The notes beneath the pieces are model-generated. The model saw only the letters and a list, made by a program, of their open reading frames with translations, did no database searches and was not told the DNA's origin. A stretch of DNA of 64,000 nucleotides from Methanomassiliicoccales archaeon PtaU1.Bin124 (lineage in GTDB: Archaea > Thermoplasmatota > Thermoplasmata > Methanomassiliicoccales > UBA472). Shown piece by piece: positions 35,613 to 42,665 of this stretch. A program made the translations under genes and the position numbers. Positions within the stretch are counted from its first letter, which is position 1; the number at the start of each line of letters is the position of its first letter. The stretch covers positions 219,395 through 283,394 of the forward strand of contig MVRC01000012.1 in the NCBI GenBank assembly GCA_002067865.1, read 5' to 3'.

Positions 35613-37029
35613 TCTGGCCTGGGTGAAGGACCATCTCCGGCCGTTCACGGCCAAGCGCATTCTGATCATCATCGTCATCGGGCTGGCCGTCCGTCTTCTG
35701 CTGGCCCCGTGGACCAGCTGGACCAACGACGTCTACGCCTTCTATGACGGCGAGATGGGCATACTGGCCGGCATAGGTCCCTACGGCAACGCGGTCTACA
35801 CCTACCCACCGCTGTTCGCGGTGCTGGCCTATCCGTTCGTTCTGCTCGCCACCCTGTTCCAGGACCCCTCCGCCTTCATCTTGTTCCAGCCCACCATGGT
35901 GGACATGGCCTCGTCCACCGGCATGTTGACCCCATATGTGACATCGCCGGAGTTCAACCTGGCCATCAAGATGCCCATGATCCTAGCGGACCTGGCCATG
36001 GCGTTCGTATTGTATCACTTCGTGGCTAAGAGGAAGGGGGACAACGCCGGTTTCGCCGTCCTCGTTCTCTGGTTCCTCAACCCCCTGGTCATCGTGACCG
36101 GTTCGGTGCAGGGCCAGTTCGACGTCATCCCGGCGCTCCTGGCGGTCGTCGGCCTCATCTCGTTCATCGAAAAAAGGTATCTCGTCAGCGGCGCCGTGTT
36201 CGGCCTGGGGGTGCTGTTCAAGCTCTTCCCGGTCTATCTGATCATCCCGTTGGCGATCGTTCTCATCGTCCAGCTGATACGGGACAAGGAAGAGCTGAGA
36301 GAAAGGGCCATGCCGTTCCTGGCGTTCGTCATCGGCGGGGCGGCCAGCCTCGTCACCCTCCTGCCGTTCGTGCTCCAGTCCGGGGTCATCATGGACTACA
36401 TCCTGCGCCGCGGCTCTTACACCGGCTACGGCGGTCTGAACATCTGGTTCCTGTTCCCCGGCATCTCGTCCGACAACGTCCGGGTGGACGGCGTCCAGTC
36501 GGTCTCGACGCTCATCCCCACTTTGGTGCTCGTGGCCGTCATCGTCATCTCGGCCTTGCTCGGTCTGTTGACCTATCGTTCGCTTCGTTCCACACCCGAT
36601 GACCGGGAGAGGCTGTTGGTCCGCATGGCCGTGCTGGTCCTGGCCGTCGTGCTATTGGCCGGCACTGTCACCAACCCGCAATATCTGGTATGGTTGTTCC
36701 CGCTCCTTCTCCTGCTGGGCATTTGGGATGGACGGATGGAAAGGAAGATGTCGGTGCTGACCATCATCGGCCTGCTATACCTCTTCTCACTGCTCTCCAT
36801 GTTCGCCCTCTACTACCCCCTGGCATCATTCACCGATGTTGTGTCGATCACCGACACCAACGTCCTGGTGCAGAACTATCTGAACGGGGGAGGGATCATC
36901 ACCAGGCAATGGATGCAGACGTTCATGGGCGGAGTTGGCATGATCGTCCTGGCGACCCTGCTGGTCGGTTCGGAAAAGGACCTTCTGGACAAGGCATGGC
37001 AGAGGTTCAGGGGGTGGGTGAGGGCATGA
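35605..37029 (+). CDS. GT-C type membrane glycosyltransferase (DUF2029/GT87-like)
   Basis: 474 residues with about 11-12 membrane helices. After the first helix comes an external loop TSWTNDVYAFYDGEMGI with acidic residues in the position of the GT-C catalytic Asp, then GPYGNAVYTYPPLFAV, the pattern of polyprenol-dependent mannosyltransferases. It would take a lipid-phosphate sugar and glycosylate an acceptor on the outer face. ATG 35605 follows GGTGAGAGG and overlaps the upstream GT2 gene. The stop overlaps the next ATG (ATGA), so the three genes are coupled. Confidence 0.8.
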   Translation: MADLAWVKDHLRPFTAKRILIIIVIGLAVRLLLAPWTSWTNDVYAFYDGEMGILAGIGPYGNAVYTYPPLFAVLAYPFVLLATLFQDPSAFILFQPTMVDMASSTGMLTPYVTSPEFNLAIKMPMILADLAMAFVLYHFVAKRKGDNAGFAVLVLWFLNPLVIVTGSVQGQFDVIPALLAVVGLISFIEKRYLVSGAVFGLGVLFKLFPVYLIIPLAIVLIVQLIRDKEELRERAMPFLAFVIGGAASLVTLLPFVLQSGVIMDYILRRGSYTGYGGLNIWFLFPGISSDNVRVDGVQSVSTLIPTLVLVAVIVISALLGLLTYRSLRSTPDDRERLLVRMAVLVLAVVLLAGTVTNPQYLVWLFPLLLLLGIWDGRMERKMSVLTIIGLLYLFSLLSMFALYYPLASFTDVVSITDTNVLVQNYLNGGGIITRQWMQTFMGGVGMIVLATLLVGSEKDLLDKAWQRFRGWVRA

Positions 37030-38057
37030 GGTCGATAGCAGTGACGGCGATCGCCATCGTCATCCTCGTGGTCATGGCCTCCTTCTGCGTTCCTACTGGT
37101 CGCACGGTTCCGTTCGGCTGGTCGTCGACCTACACTGGTGAGGAGATGGTCCTGAACTTCACCATCGGTCAAACGCCCCATTCCAAGGATATCACGGTGC
37201 TGTTGCAGAACACCGATAGATTATGGGATGGACGAGCGGGCATATTGCTGGACGACGCGCCGTGGATATCGGAAGAGCTCGACAATGGATCGGCCCCGTC
37301 GCAGGTGCAGGGACTTTACGACCACCTGGTATCTGAACTGGACAAATGGTCTTCGGTCACGGAAGTGAGCATCGTTCACCTTGATGACCTGGACAGGTTC
37401 TTGGCCAGCGGGGCATCGACCTTGGTCATCGCCAACGATCTTCGCGGCGACGCCTCGATCTCTTCGAAGGTAAAGGCCTGGGTCGAGAACGGGGGGCTGC
37501 TGGTCGCGGTCGGCAACCATTCCATCCCGTTCTCGTACCAATCTGCGGATGAGATGCATGAGCTGGGCGGGAGCGGCCCGGTCCTATCCTATCATCATGT
37601 CGAATACAACGGCGGGACGGGTGTCACATCCTCCCCCTTTGCCGAGGCCTATTCGCTGCAGTACTTCGCCCCATATGCAGCGATATCCATCGATGACGTC
37701 GAAAGGAACAACGGAACCGTCATCGGTTATGAGTATGGCGGGGCCTTGGCGACCATCGCCTCCATCCCTTATGGGGAAGGTGGCATACTGGCCTTCGGGG
37801 GCAGCATGGGACCGGCGTTCCAGGTGAACGGTCCCGACGTGGTGGCAGCGGACCTGGTCAGATTGCTGATGGGCGGAGCCGCATTCTCTACCTCCGAGCC
37901 GATATTCCAGAACATTGTGATGGGTCAGGACGGCGGAAAGGGAACGCTGTCGGTCCGCATCCCTGCCAGGGGAGATATCCAGGCGGTCGCTTTCTCCAAC
38001 GACCGGCATAACACTCTCCTCTGGGGATATGTGCTGTTGGACCTGCTGGCCAATTAA
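37026..38057 (+). CDS. Membrane-anchored extracytoplasmic protein, amidotransferase/ThuA-like fold
   Basis: 343 residues. One N-terminal helix (about 4-20) is a signal anchor. The rest appears external: ITVLLQNTDRLW, then STLVIANDLRGD, VKAWVENGGLLVAVGN and GGILAFGGSMGPAFQ, an alternating strand-helix pattern like the class I glutamine-amidotransferase/ThuA fold with no visible Cys-His pair. NxS/T sites are present. Family not identified. It ends the GT2/GT-C operon by a 4-base overlap, so it may assist glycan assembly on the cell exterior. Confidence 0.65.
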   Translation: MRSIAVTAIAIVILVVMASFCVPTGRTVPFGWSSTYTGEEMVLNFTIGQTPHSKDITVLLQNTDRLWDGRAGILLDDAPWISEELDNGSAPSQVQGLYDHLVSELDKWSSVTEVSIVHLDDLDRFLASGASTLVIANDLRGDASISSKVKAWVENGGLLVAVGNHSIPFSYQSADEMHELGGSGPVLSYHHVEYNGGTGVTSSPFAEAYSLQYFAPYAAISIDDVERNNGTVIGYEYGGALATIASIPYGEGGILAFGGSMGPAFQVNGPDVVAADLVRLLMGGAAFSTSEPIFQNIVMGQDGGKGTLSVRIPARGDIQAVAFSNDRHNTLLWGYVLLDLLAN

Positions 38058-38068
38058 GGAAAAAATTT

Positions 38069-38187
38069 GCCGCGGCCAATGGGGGTTAGCTTTTTGGTGG
38101 AAAAGCTATGAGAGAGTCGAATGTCAATGGCCGCGGCGGAACACTGAATGTTCCTCGACCTGGCACTATTGTAATCACCTTATTTAT
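38069..38187 (-). ncRNA. Candidate small structured transcript downstream of the protease gene
   Basis: Leftward reading from about 38187 gives, in order, a 10-bp GC stem arm (GCCGCGGCCA, 38137-38128), an inner hairpin TAGCTTTT/AAAAGCTA with a 6-base loop (38108-38087), the second arm (TGGCCGCGGC, 38078-38069), and then a run of six T (about 38060-38066). This resembles a small RNA with a terminator. A possible TATA box (GTTAATTGC, 38209-38217) and a TACTA-N7-TAGTA dyad sit in promoter position. Transcription is unproven; the structure could instead be a terminator for the operon ending at 38057. Confidence 0.3.
38086..38166 (-). CDS. Possible 26-residue small protein
   Basis: GTG 38166 follows AGGTGAT (38180-38174), a strong archaeal ribosome site at 7-base spacing. 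The frame encodes 26 residues, beginning MPGRGTFSVPPRP and ending FPPKS, and stops just before the final stem of the structured region. It lacks a membrane helix or known motif and could be chance. It matters because its presumed promoter carries the BlaI-type dyad. Confidence 0.22.
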   Translation of the reverse strand: MPGRGTFSVPPRPLTFDSLIAFPPKS

Positions 38188-38191
38188 TTGT

Positions 38192-38208
38192 TACTACCAT
38201 CGATAGTA
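38192..38208. promoter_or_regulatory. Second putative BlaI-type operator
   Basis: TACTA-N7-TAGTA, the same half-sites and spacing as the dyad in front of the BlaI-like repressor at 39885-39903. It lies between a leftward TATA-like box (38209-38217) and the expected transcription start near 38187, an ideal repressor position. Confidence 0.5.
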
Positions 38209-38252
38209 GCAATTAACGGAAGATATGCAGCAGCGGGACTTTGACGGGTGGA

Positions 38253-39440
38253 TCAGGACGAAGGAGGTGGTCCTGGCGGTATGCGGAATCCGAGGGTGAG
38301 GTTACCCTCATGGAACCCGGTATGATCGGCCAGGGCGCCATGCGCCATCATCGCCGGCGGCCTCAGCATATGATCGGCCACGATGATCTCATGGACCTCA
38401 TGGAACGAAGTAAGGAAGGTGAAACAGAGGATGGTGGTGATGACCAATGCCAGACCGACATAGGCCCAGCTCTTACTCACCCCGTCTGGACGGTTTATGG
38501 CCTCGATGCGCTGGTCCGCGCTGGGATGGAAGGACAGCCATCTCTTCGGCAACAGGGGCGAGCCGGCCAGCAGCCAGAGGTTCATTCCCCTCAATGCCCC
38601 TACGCCAATTTTTCCGGGGCCGGCAGACACCTTTCTCAAGGCGTCCTCTAAAGCTGCCGCGGAGTATCCTTCCTTGATGGAACCAGTGTCGGCCCAGTGC
38701 TCCCTTTCCCGCAGGGCGGCGGTGGCGCAGAAGTAGGCCAATGGGTTGAAGAATGAAACGGCAGCCAGGGCCATGGCGATCGAGCGGAAGATATGGTCTC
38801 CATGGCTCAGGTGCATCATCTCATGCGCCACCGCTGCCTCGACCTCCTCATCGGTGAAAGAATCCAGCAGGCCAAGGCTCAGTATGATGACGCTCTTCCG
38901 TCCCCTGCCGGCGATGAAAGCGTTGGGGCGGAGGTCTTCCAGAATGCCCAGCTTGGGCGTGTCCAGGCCGAGGCGGTCGGCGCATCTCTGCACGATCAAC
39001 TGTGCCTCAGGAAAGTCCTCTTCTGTGCAATTGATGACCCCGCAGCGCTTCAGCCAGCCAGTGCCGGGATTGAGGCAGAACAGCAGGATGAACATGCCCA
39101 GGACCAGGCCGGTGATGCACAGCATGCCGGTGTACGAGAACACCGAAACGACCTGGGGCGGGCCCAGCGGCATGAACGGACCGGCGATGAAGGAGATATG
39201 GTCCACCGCCGGCGGCAGGTCGCCCATGCGGTAATAGTACAGTTCAGGAGGGAAGACCAGCAGGGCGAATAGGGGCGACAGCAGTGGAGCGATATGCAGG
39301 TAGGAACGGACCCGATGGCTGAACACCTTGGTGAAGCGCAGTACCAGGTTCACCGCCAAGAACGAGGCCAGCATGGCTCCGACTGAATAGTAGAAGTAAG
39401 GCTGCATCAGCTGAGCCACGACCTCCTCCATCAACCCCAT
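38253..39440 (-). CDS. Membrane zinc metalloprotease (M56/M48, BlaR1-like without sensor domain)
   Basis: 395 residues. Three or four helices in the first 120 residues precede a zinc site HEMMH (H206, E207, H210) in the segment EVEAAVAHEMMHLSHGD, with the third ligand Glu in AALREREHWAD; RPNAFIAGRGRKSVI upstream is also typical. A helix near 345-365 follows, then a His/Pro-rich tail. In bacterial BlaR1 the protease cleaves or triggers loss of BlaI; here the repressor gene is immediately upstream (37-base gap). No penicillin-binding domain is present, so the signal must be different. Likely a membrane-stress or antimicrobial sensor; inference. Confidence 0.82.
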   Translation of the reverse strand: MGLMEEVVAQLMQPYFYYSVGAMLASFLAVNLVLRFTKVFSHRVRSYLHIAPLLSPLFALLVFPPELYYYRMGDLPPAVDHISFIAGPFMPLGPPQVVSVFSYTGMLCITGLVLGMFILLFCLNPGTGWLKRCGVINCTEEDFPEAQLIVQRCADRLGLDTPKLGILEDLRPNAFIAGRGRKSVIILSLGLLDSFTDEEVEAAVAHEMMHLSHGDHIFRSIAMALAAVSFFNPLAYFCATAALREREHWADTGSIKEGYSAAALEDALRKVSAGPGKIGVGALRGMNLWLLAGSPLLPKRWLSFHPSADQRIEAINRPDGVSKSWAYVGLALVITTILCFTFLTSFHEVHEIIVADHMLRPPAMMAHGALADHTGFHEGNLTLGFRIPPGPPPSS

Positions 39441-39477
39441 TCGCTCCTCCCCCTACCGCGCCGGATATGGACCCGGT

Positions 39478-39870
39478 TCACTTCTTTTCCACTTCTTCCG
39501 CGAAGGCGCTGGCGACCATGCCCTTACCGAATTTGGAGACCAGGCTGTTCAGCACCTGCCGGACCGCCTTCTCGCTGAACTCCTCCTCGGACATGGTGGG
39601 CCAATAGACGTAGTAAAGTCCGCCCTTGCCCCTTTCGATGGACCTCTGCAGGAATCCCTTGGAATGGAGGCGGTCCATGGTGGACATGACGGAGGTGTAG
39701 GCGATCTTGCTCTTGCTGTTCAGCACCTCGTAGCAATCCCTTACGGTCGCAGGCTTCTTGGGGAGCGACCACATGGTCTCCAGGACCTTCGCCTCCAGCG
39801 GTCCCAGGAACGACTCAAGGTCCTCACCCTTCAGGTTGAAATGTGGGATCTCGCACTGGTTCTCTTCCAT
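39478..39870 (-). CDS. blaI-like: BlaI/MecI-family winged-helix repressor
   Basis: 130 residues. The winged helix shows LGPLEAKVLETMWSLPKKPATVRDCYE (given across two helices), then IAYTSVMSTMDRLHSKGFL as recognition helix and the wing RGKGGLYYVY; the C-terminal helices resemble the BlaI dimer region with EEFSEKAVRQVLNSLVSKF. ATG 39870 is used because AGGTAGGGAA precedes it; ATG 39894 or GTG 39897 would lie in the operator. The TACTA-N7-TAGTA dyad just upstream implies autorepression. It probably represses the co-transcribed protease gene and perhaps the site at 38192. Confidence 0.85.
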   Translation of the reverse strand: MEENQCEIPHFNLKGEDLESFLGPLEAKVLETMWSLPKKPATVRDCYEVLNSKSKIAYTSVMSTMDRLHSKGFLQRSIERGKGGLYYVYWPTMSEEEFSEKAVRQVLNSLVSKFGKGMVASAFAEEVEKK

Positions 39871-39884
39871 TTCCCTACCTGAAC

Positions 39885-39903
39885 CTACTAACATCACTAG
39901 TAG
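39885..39903. promoter_or_regulatory. Putative BlaI-type operator
   Basis: CTACTA (39885-39890) and TAGTAG (39898-39903) are exact inverted repeats around 7 bases. They lie 15 bases before ATG 39870 of the BlaI-like repressor. The TACTA/TAGTA half-sites resemble bacterial BlaI/MecI operators; binding is inferred. Confidence 0.6.
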
Positions 39904-39972
39904 TAAAAAAACTATTCACATGGATACCTCATCCCACTCTTGTCCCATATGGGAAAAAGATGTCCGGGCCGG

Positions 39973-40458
39973 TCAGTACAGCCCGCACTTGGTAAGCCGC
40001 CAGGAATTTTCATCTGTGACGCTGGCGATGAAGTTCGTACATTCCTTGTTCAGTTCTGCAGGCCTGGTCTTATTCAGATACCCTATGTCGTGATCCAGCC
40101 CCTCTACGTAATCGAAGATGGCCAGCGCCATCCCCTTCTCGTTCCTTTCATCGTCCCCGACGGCAGGCATCAAGAGGTTGAGAGCGGTGAGGCGGTTCGA
40201 GCCCTTGCATATCTCATAGATGGCCTGGCGTCCCTTTCTGCCGACCGGCCTGACCAATCCCTCTTCCTCCAGTTCCTTCAGCGCCTCGTTCACGTACCGA
40301 GGTTGGCGGTCGATCCGTTTTGCCATACTGGAAGATGTATAAGCACCGCTCGGGTCGGCCACGATCTCGGCCAAGACCCTTCCTTTCACCGTGTCCGGTA
40401 TCAATCCTCCGAACAACCCCAGGCCGTGGGACCTTTTATTCGGTTCATCTGATTCCAT
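39973..40458 (-). CDS. Winged-helix transcriptional regulator
   Basis: 161 residues. A helix-turn-helix near 25-90: VKGRVLAEIVADPSGAYTSSSMAKRI (described in two helices), then RYVNEALKELEEEGLVRPVG and a wing with RKGRQAIYEI. The remaining 70 residues are helical with no visible effector motif. It is a probable DNA-binding regulator of the MarR/ArsR type. GGTGG lies just before ATG 40458. A palindrome (40491-40505) surrounding its TATA-like box and a second dyad (40528-40556) suggest autoregulation. Targets unknown; the divergent gene is archaeal SepF. Confidence 0.75.
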   Translation of the reverse strand: MESDEPNKRSHGLGLFGGLIPDTVKGRVLAEIVADPSGAYTSSSMAKRIDRQPRYVNEALKELEEEGLVRPVGRKGRQAIYEICKGSNRLTALNLLMPAVGDDERNEKGMALAIFDYVEGLDHDIGYLNKTRPAELNKECTNFIASVTDENSWRLTKCGLY

Positions 40459-40490
40459 GGCTGACCACCAAAATCATCAATTGAATACTG

Positions 40491-40505
40491 ATGTATATAA
40501 TACAT
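40491..40505. promoter_or_regulatory. Palindrome around the TATA box of the 39973-40458 regulator
   Basis: ATGTAT and ATACAT are exact inverted repeats around ATA, 33 bases before ATG 40458, overlapping TTATATAC, the likely TATA box. A repressor bound here would block initiation. Confidence 0.45.
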
Positions 40506-40527
40506 ACACAAATATCCAAATATACTC

Positions 40528-40556
40528 AATAATTGTAGATATTTATATCAATTATT
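40528..40556. promoter_or_regulatory. Second dyad in the regulator-SepF intergenic region
   Basis: AATAATTG (40528-40535) and CAATTATT (40549-40556) are exact inverted repeats with 13 bases between. They lie in the AT-rich gap between the regulator and SepF and may be another binding site; no more is visible. Confidence 0.3.
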
Positions 40557-40700
40557 CACAATTTTTTCATCAAATGTAGTAGAATTGGAAAGAGGCGGTA
40601 GGTTTCAAGGGTCGATCTGGAGCATTTTTTCCCAGTCAATGACTGGCAAAAGGTTAATAACGCATCCAGCGATACCAGCAATAACATTGTGAGGGATGCA

Positions 40701-41078
40701 ATGCCGCTGTTGAAGAAGCCTTTGAGGAAGGGGAAAGAGGACGTTACGCCCGTTGAGACCGACCAGTACATCGATCTGGGCTCCATGTTCTTCGCTGAGG
40801 AGAGCGCTATGGGTGGCTCGATGGTCAAGGTCTGCGAGATCTACCGCTACGAGGACGTCAACAACCTGACCCAGCCGGTCTATGATGGCAATGTCCTGTT
40901 GATCGATTACAGCAACATGGCAAACGACACCGCCGAGCTGAAGCGCGTCACCAACGAACTGAAGAACGTGGCTCGCGACACCAACGGGGACGTCGCCGCC
41001 ATCGGCAACAACCTGATCGTGGTCACGCCCAACGGCATGCGCATCGACAGGCACAAGATAAAGGGCGGCTTCCAGTAA
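40701..41078 (+). CDS. sepF: SepF-like cell-division protein
   Basis: 125 residues. An N-terminal basic amphipathic stretch (MPLLKKPLRKGKED) suits membrane attachment; the linker has EESAMGGSMVKVCEIYRYED; the core VLLIDYSNMANDTAELKRV, then DVAAIGNNLIVVTPNGMRID is the SepF/DUF552 fold. In euryarchaea SepF anchors FtsZ to the membrane at the division site. ATG 40701 follows a GTGAGG ribosome site; TTAATAA near 40655 is the likely TATA box. It stands alone between a divergent regulator and an HD protein. Confidence 0.88.
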   Translation: MPLLKKPLRKGKEDVTPVETDQYIDLGSMFFAEESAMGGSMVKVCEIYRYEDVNNLTQPVYDGNVLLIDYSNMANDTAELKRVTNELKNVARDTNGDVAAIGNNLIVVTPNGMRIDRHKIKGGFQ

Positions 41079-41093
41079 GCCCATCCCATTTTC

Positions 41094-41109
41094 CGGCCCA
41101 TCTGGGCCG
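41094..41109. terminator. Hairpin after SepF
   Basis: CGGCCCA and TGGGCCG form a 7-bp perfect stem with a 2-base centre, 16 bases past the SepF stop. It may end that transcript, though no T-run follows. Confidence 0.3.
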
Positions 41110-41255
41110 TTCATATCCCAATCAGCAGCGCATGCTATGTCACGATGCAAGGCCTCTTTCACCTGACCGAAGGGGAAACAACACTGGCCTTTCCTCTCAC
41201 TTATTTTATGTAATACCAAGAATTAATTACGTCATCCAACGATACCCTGGGCGAG

Positions 41256-42566
41256 ATGGAATCGAAGATCATCCATGATGCCGTGCACGGGTCCGTGAAG
41301 GTGGATTCATTCTTCGTCGACCTGATGCACCGGCCAGAGGTGCAAAGGCTGCATGGTGTGAACCAGCTCGGCCTGGCCTACCTGGTGTTTCCAGGGGCGC
41401 ACCACACCCGCATGGAGCACTCCCTCGGCACATTCTACTTGGCAGGGCGAATGGCCGATGCGCTGGGGCTGAACCAGCAGGAGAAGAACACCGTTCGGGC
41501 GGCAGCGCTGCTGCACGACATCGGCCATGCTCCCTACTCTCACACCCTGGAAGCGGTCATCGAGCACCGCACCGGCATGACGCACACGGACGTCGGCAAG
41601 GCGATGATAAGCGGCGACATGCGCGTCTGGACCGATGAAGAGGAGGAGGTCCTTGGCCCGATGGGAACGATCGGCGACATGCTGGTGAAGAACGGAATCG
41701 ACCCGGAGGAGGTGGCCGACATCATCGTCTCGCCGGTCGATCCAAACCCGCATCACCAGAGCACCCTGCCGCTAGATGGCGGACAGGCCCATTTCAATTC
41801 CAACAATTATCTGCACCAGATCATCCACGGCCCGGTGGACGCGGACCAGATGGACTATCTGCTGCGCGATGCACATTACACGGGCGTGGCGCATGGCACG
41901 ATCGATCTGGACCGCCTCATCGACACCATGGAGCTCCACAACGGCGACCTGACGATCCGCAAGAACGGGCTGGTGGCCGTCGAAGGTCTGATGGTGGCCA
42001 GGTCCCTGATGTACACCTCCGTCTACTTCCACAAGACCGTGCGCATCAGCGAGATGATGCTGTGCAAGGCGGTGGAGCATGCTTCGGACAGCATCATGGA
42101 CGGGATGCACCGTTCCAACGACGCCGCCCTGCAGGAACGGTTGCTGGCAGAGGCGGGGCATCCCCGCCGCCTGCTGACCATGCTGAAGTACCGCCGCCTG
42201 TACAAGAAGGCGTTCAGCCTTAACATCAACGACCTGGACGAGGACCAGCTCACCGTCCTCTCCCGCCTGACCGAATATGAAAGGCGCAGGGCCAAGGAGC
42301 AGGAGATCGCCGACAAGGCGAACCTGGACGAGGTGGAGGTCATCGTCGACATGCCGTCCAAGGAGATGCTCCTCACCGAGCCCAGGCTGGGGAAGACCGA
42401 GGTTCCCATCTGGAGCGAGGGCAAGGTCCGATCGCTGTCAAAATATTCTCCGCTGGCCAAGGCCATCCAGCAGCGCCCGGTGAACGATTGGGCCATCATG
42501 GTCTACTGCCCGGAGCAATACAAGGAAAGGGTGCACAAGGCGACCTCACTGGCACTGTTCCGTTGA
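41256..42566 (+). CDS. HD-domain phosphohydrolase
   Basis: 436 residues. HHTRMEHSLGTFYLAGRMADAL, LLHDIGHAPYSHTLE and a later Asp (GPVDADQMDYLLRDA) supply the HD metal site and match the archaeal/bacterial dNTPase-like HD proteins (SAMHD1 relatives) that hydrolyse dNTPs or other nucleotides. The C-terminal third is helical and charged. Full length. It precedes the PAS kinase by 99 bases, with a TATA box (42596-42604) for the kinase between them, so it is probably separately transcribed. Exact substrate unknown. Confidence 0.88.
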   Translation: MESKIIHDAVHGSVKVDSFFVDLMHRPEVQRLHGVNQLGLAYLVFPGAHHTRMEHSLGTFYLAGRMADALGLNQQEKNTVRAAALLHDIGHAPYSHTLEAVIEHRTGMTHTDVGKAMISGDMRVWTDEEEEVLGPMGTIGDMLVKNGIDPEEVADIIVSPVDPNPHHQSTLPLDGGQAHFNSNNYLHQIIHGPVDADQMDYLLRDAHYTGVAHGTIDLDRLIDTMELHNGDLTIRKNGLVAVEGLMVARSLMYTSVYFHKTVRISEMMLCKAVEHASDSIMDGMHRSNDAALQERLLAEAGHPRRLLTMLKYRRLYKKAFSLNINDLDEDQLTVLSRLTEYERRRAKEQEIADKANLDEVEVIVDMPSKEMLLTEPRLGKTEVPIWSEGKVRSLSKYSPLAKAIQQRPVNDWAIMVYCPEQYKERVHKATSLALFR

Positions 42567-42595
42567 ATATTGGGCCTGATAAAAGGAACAATCGG

Positions 42596-42604
42596 CTTTA
42601 TATG
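42596..42604 (+). promoter_or_regulatory. TATA box for multi-PAS kinase gene
   Basis: CTTTATATG at 42596-42604. Expected transcription start is near 42627, which excludes in-frame ATG 42621 and favours ATG 42666 with its GAGGTG ribosome site. Confidence 0.5.
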
Positions 42605-42665
42605 CAATCCTGCCTGTGGTATGGTCGAGCGTGCGTTATTTATGCGCGCGAGGTGTGTCCGCCCC

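Noticed and set aside
38069-38137. H/ACA guide RNA
   Set aside because: Although a stem with an ACA nearby exists on the plus strand, there is no k-turn or pocket of proper length, and the T-run fits a leftward transcript better.
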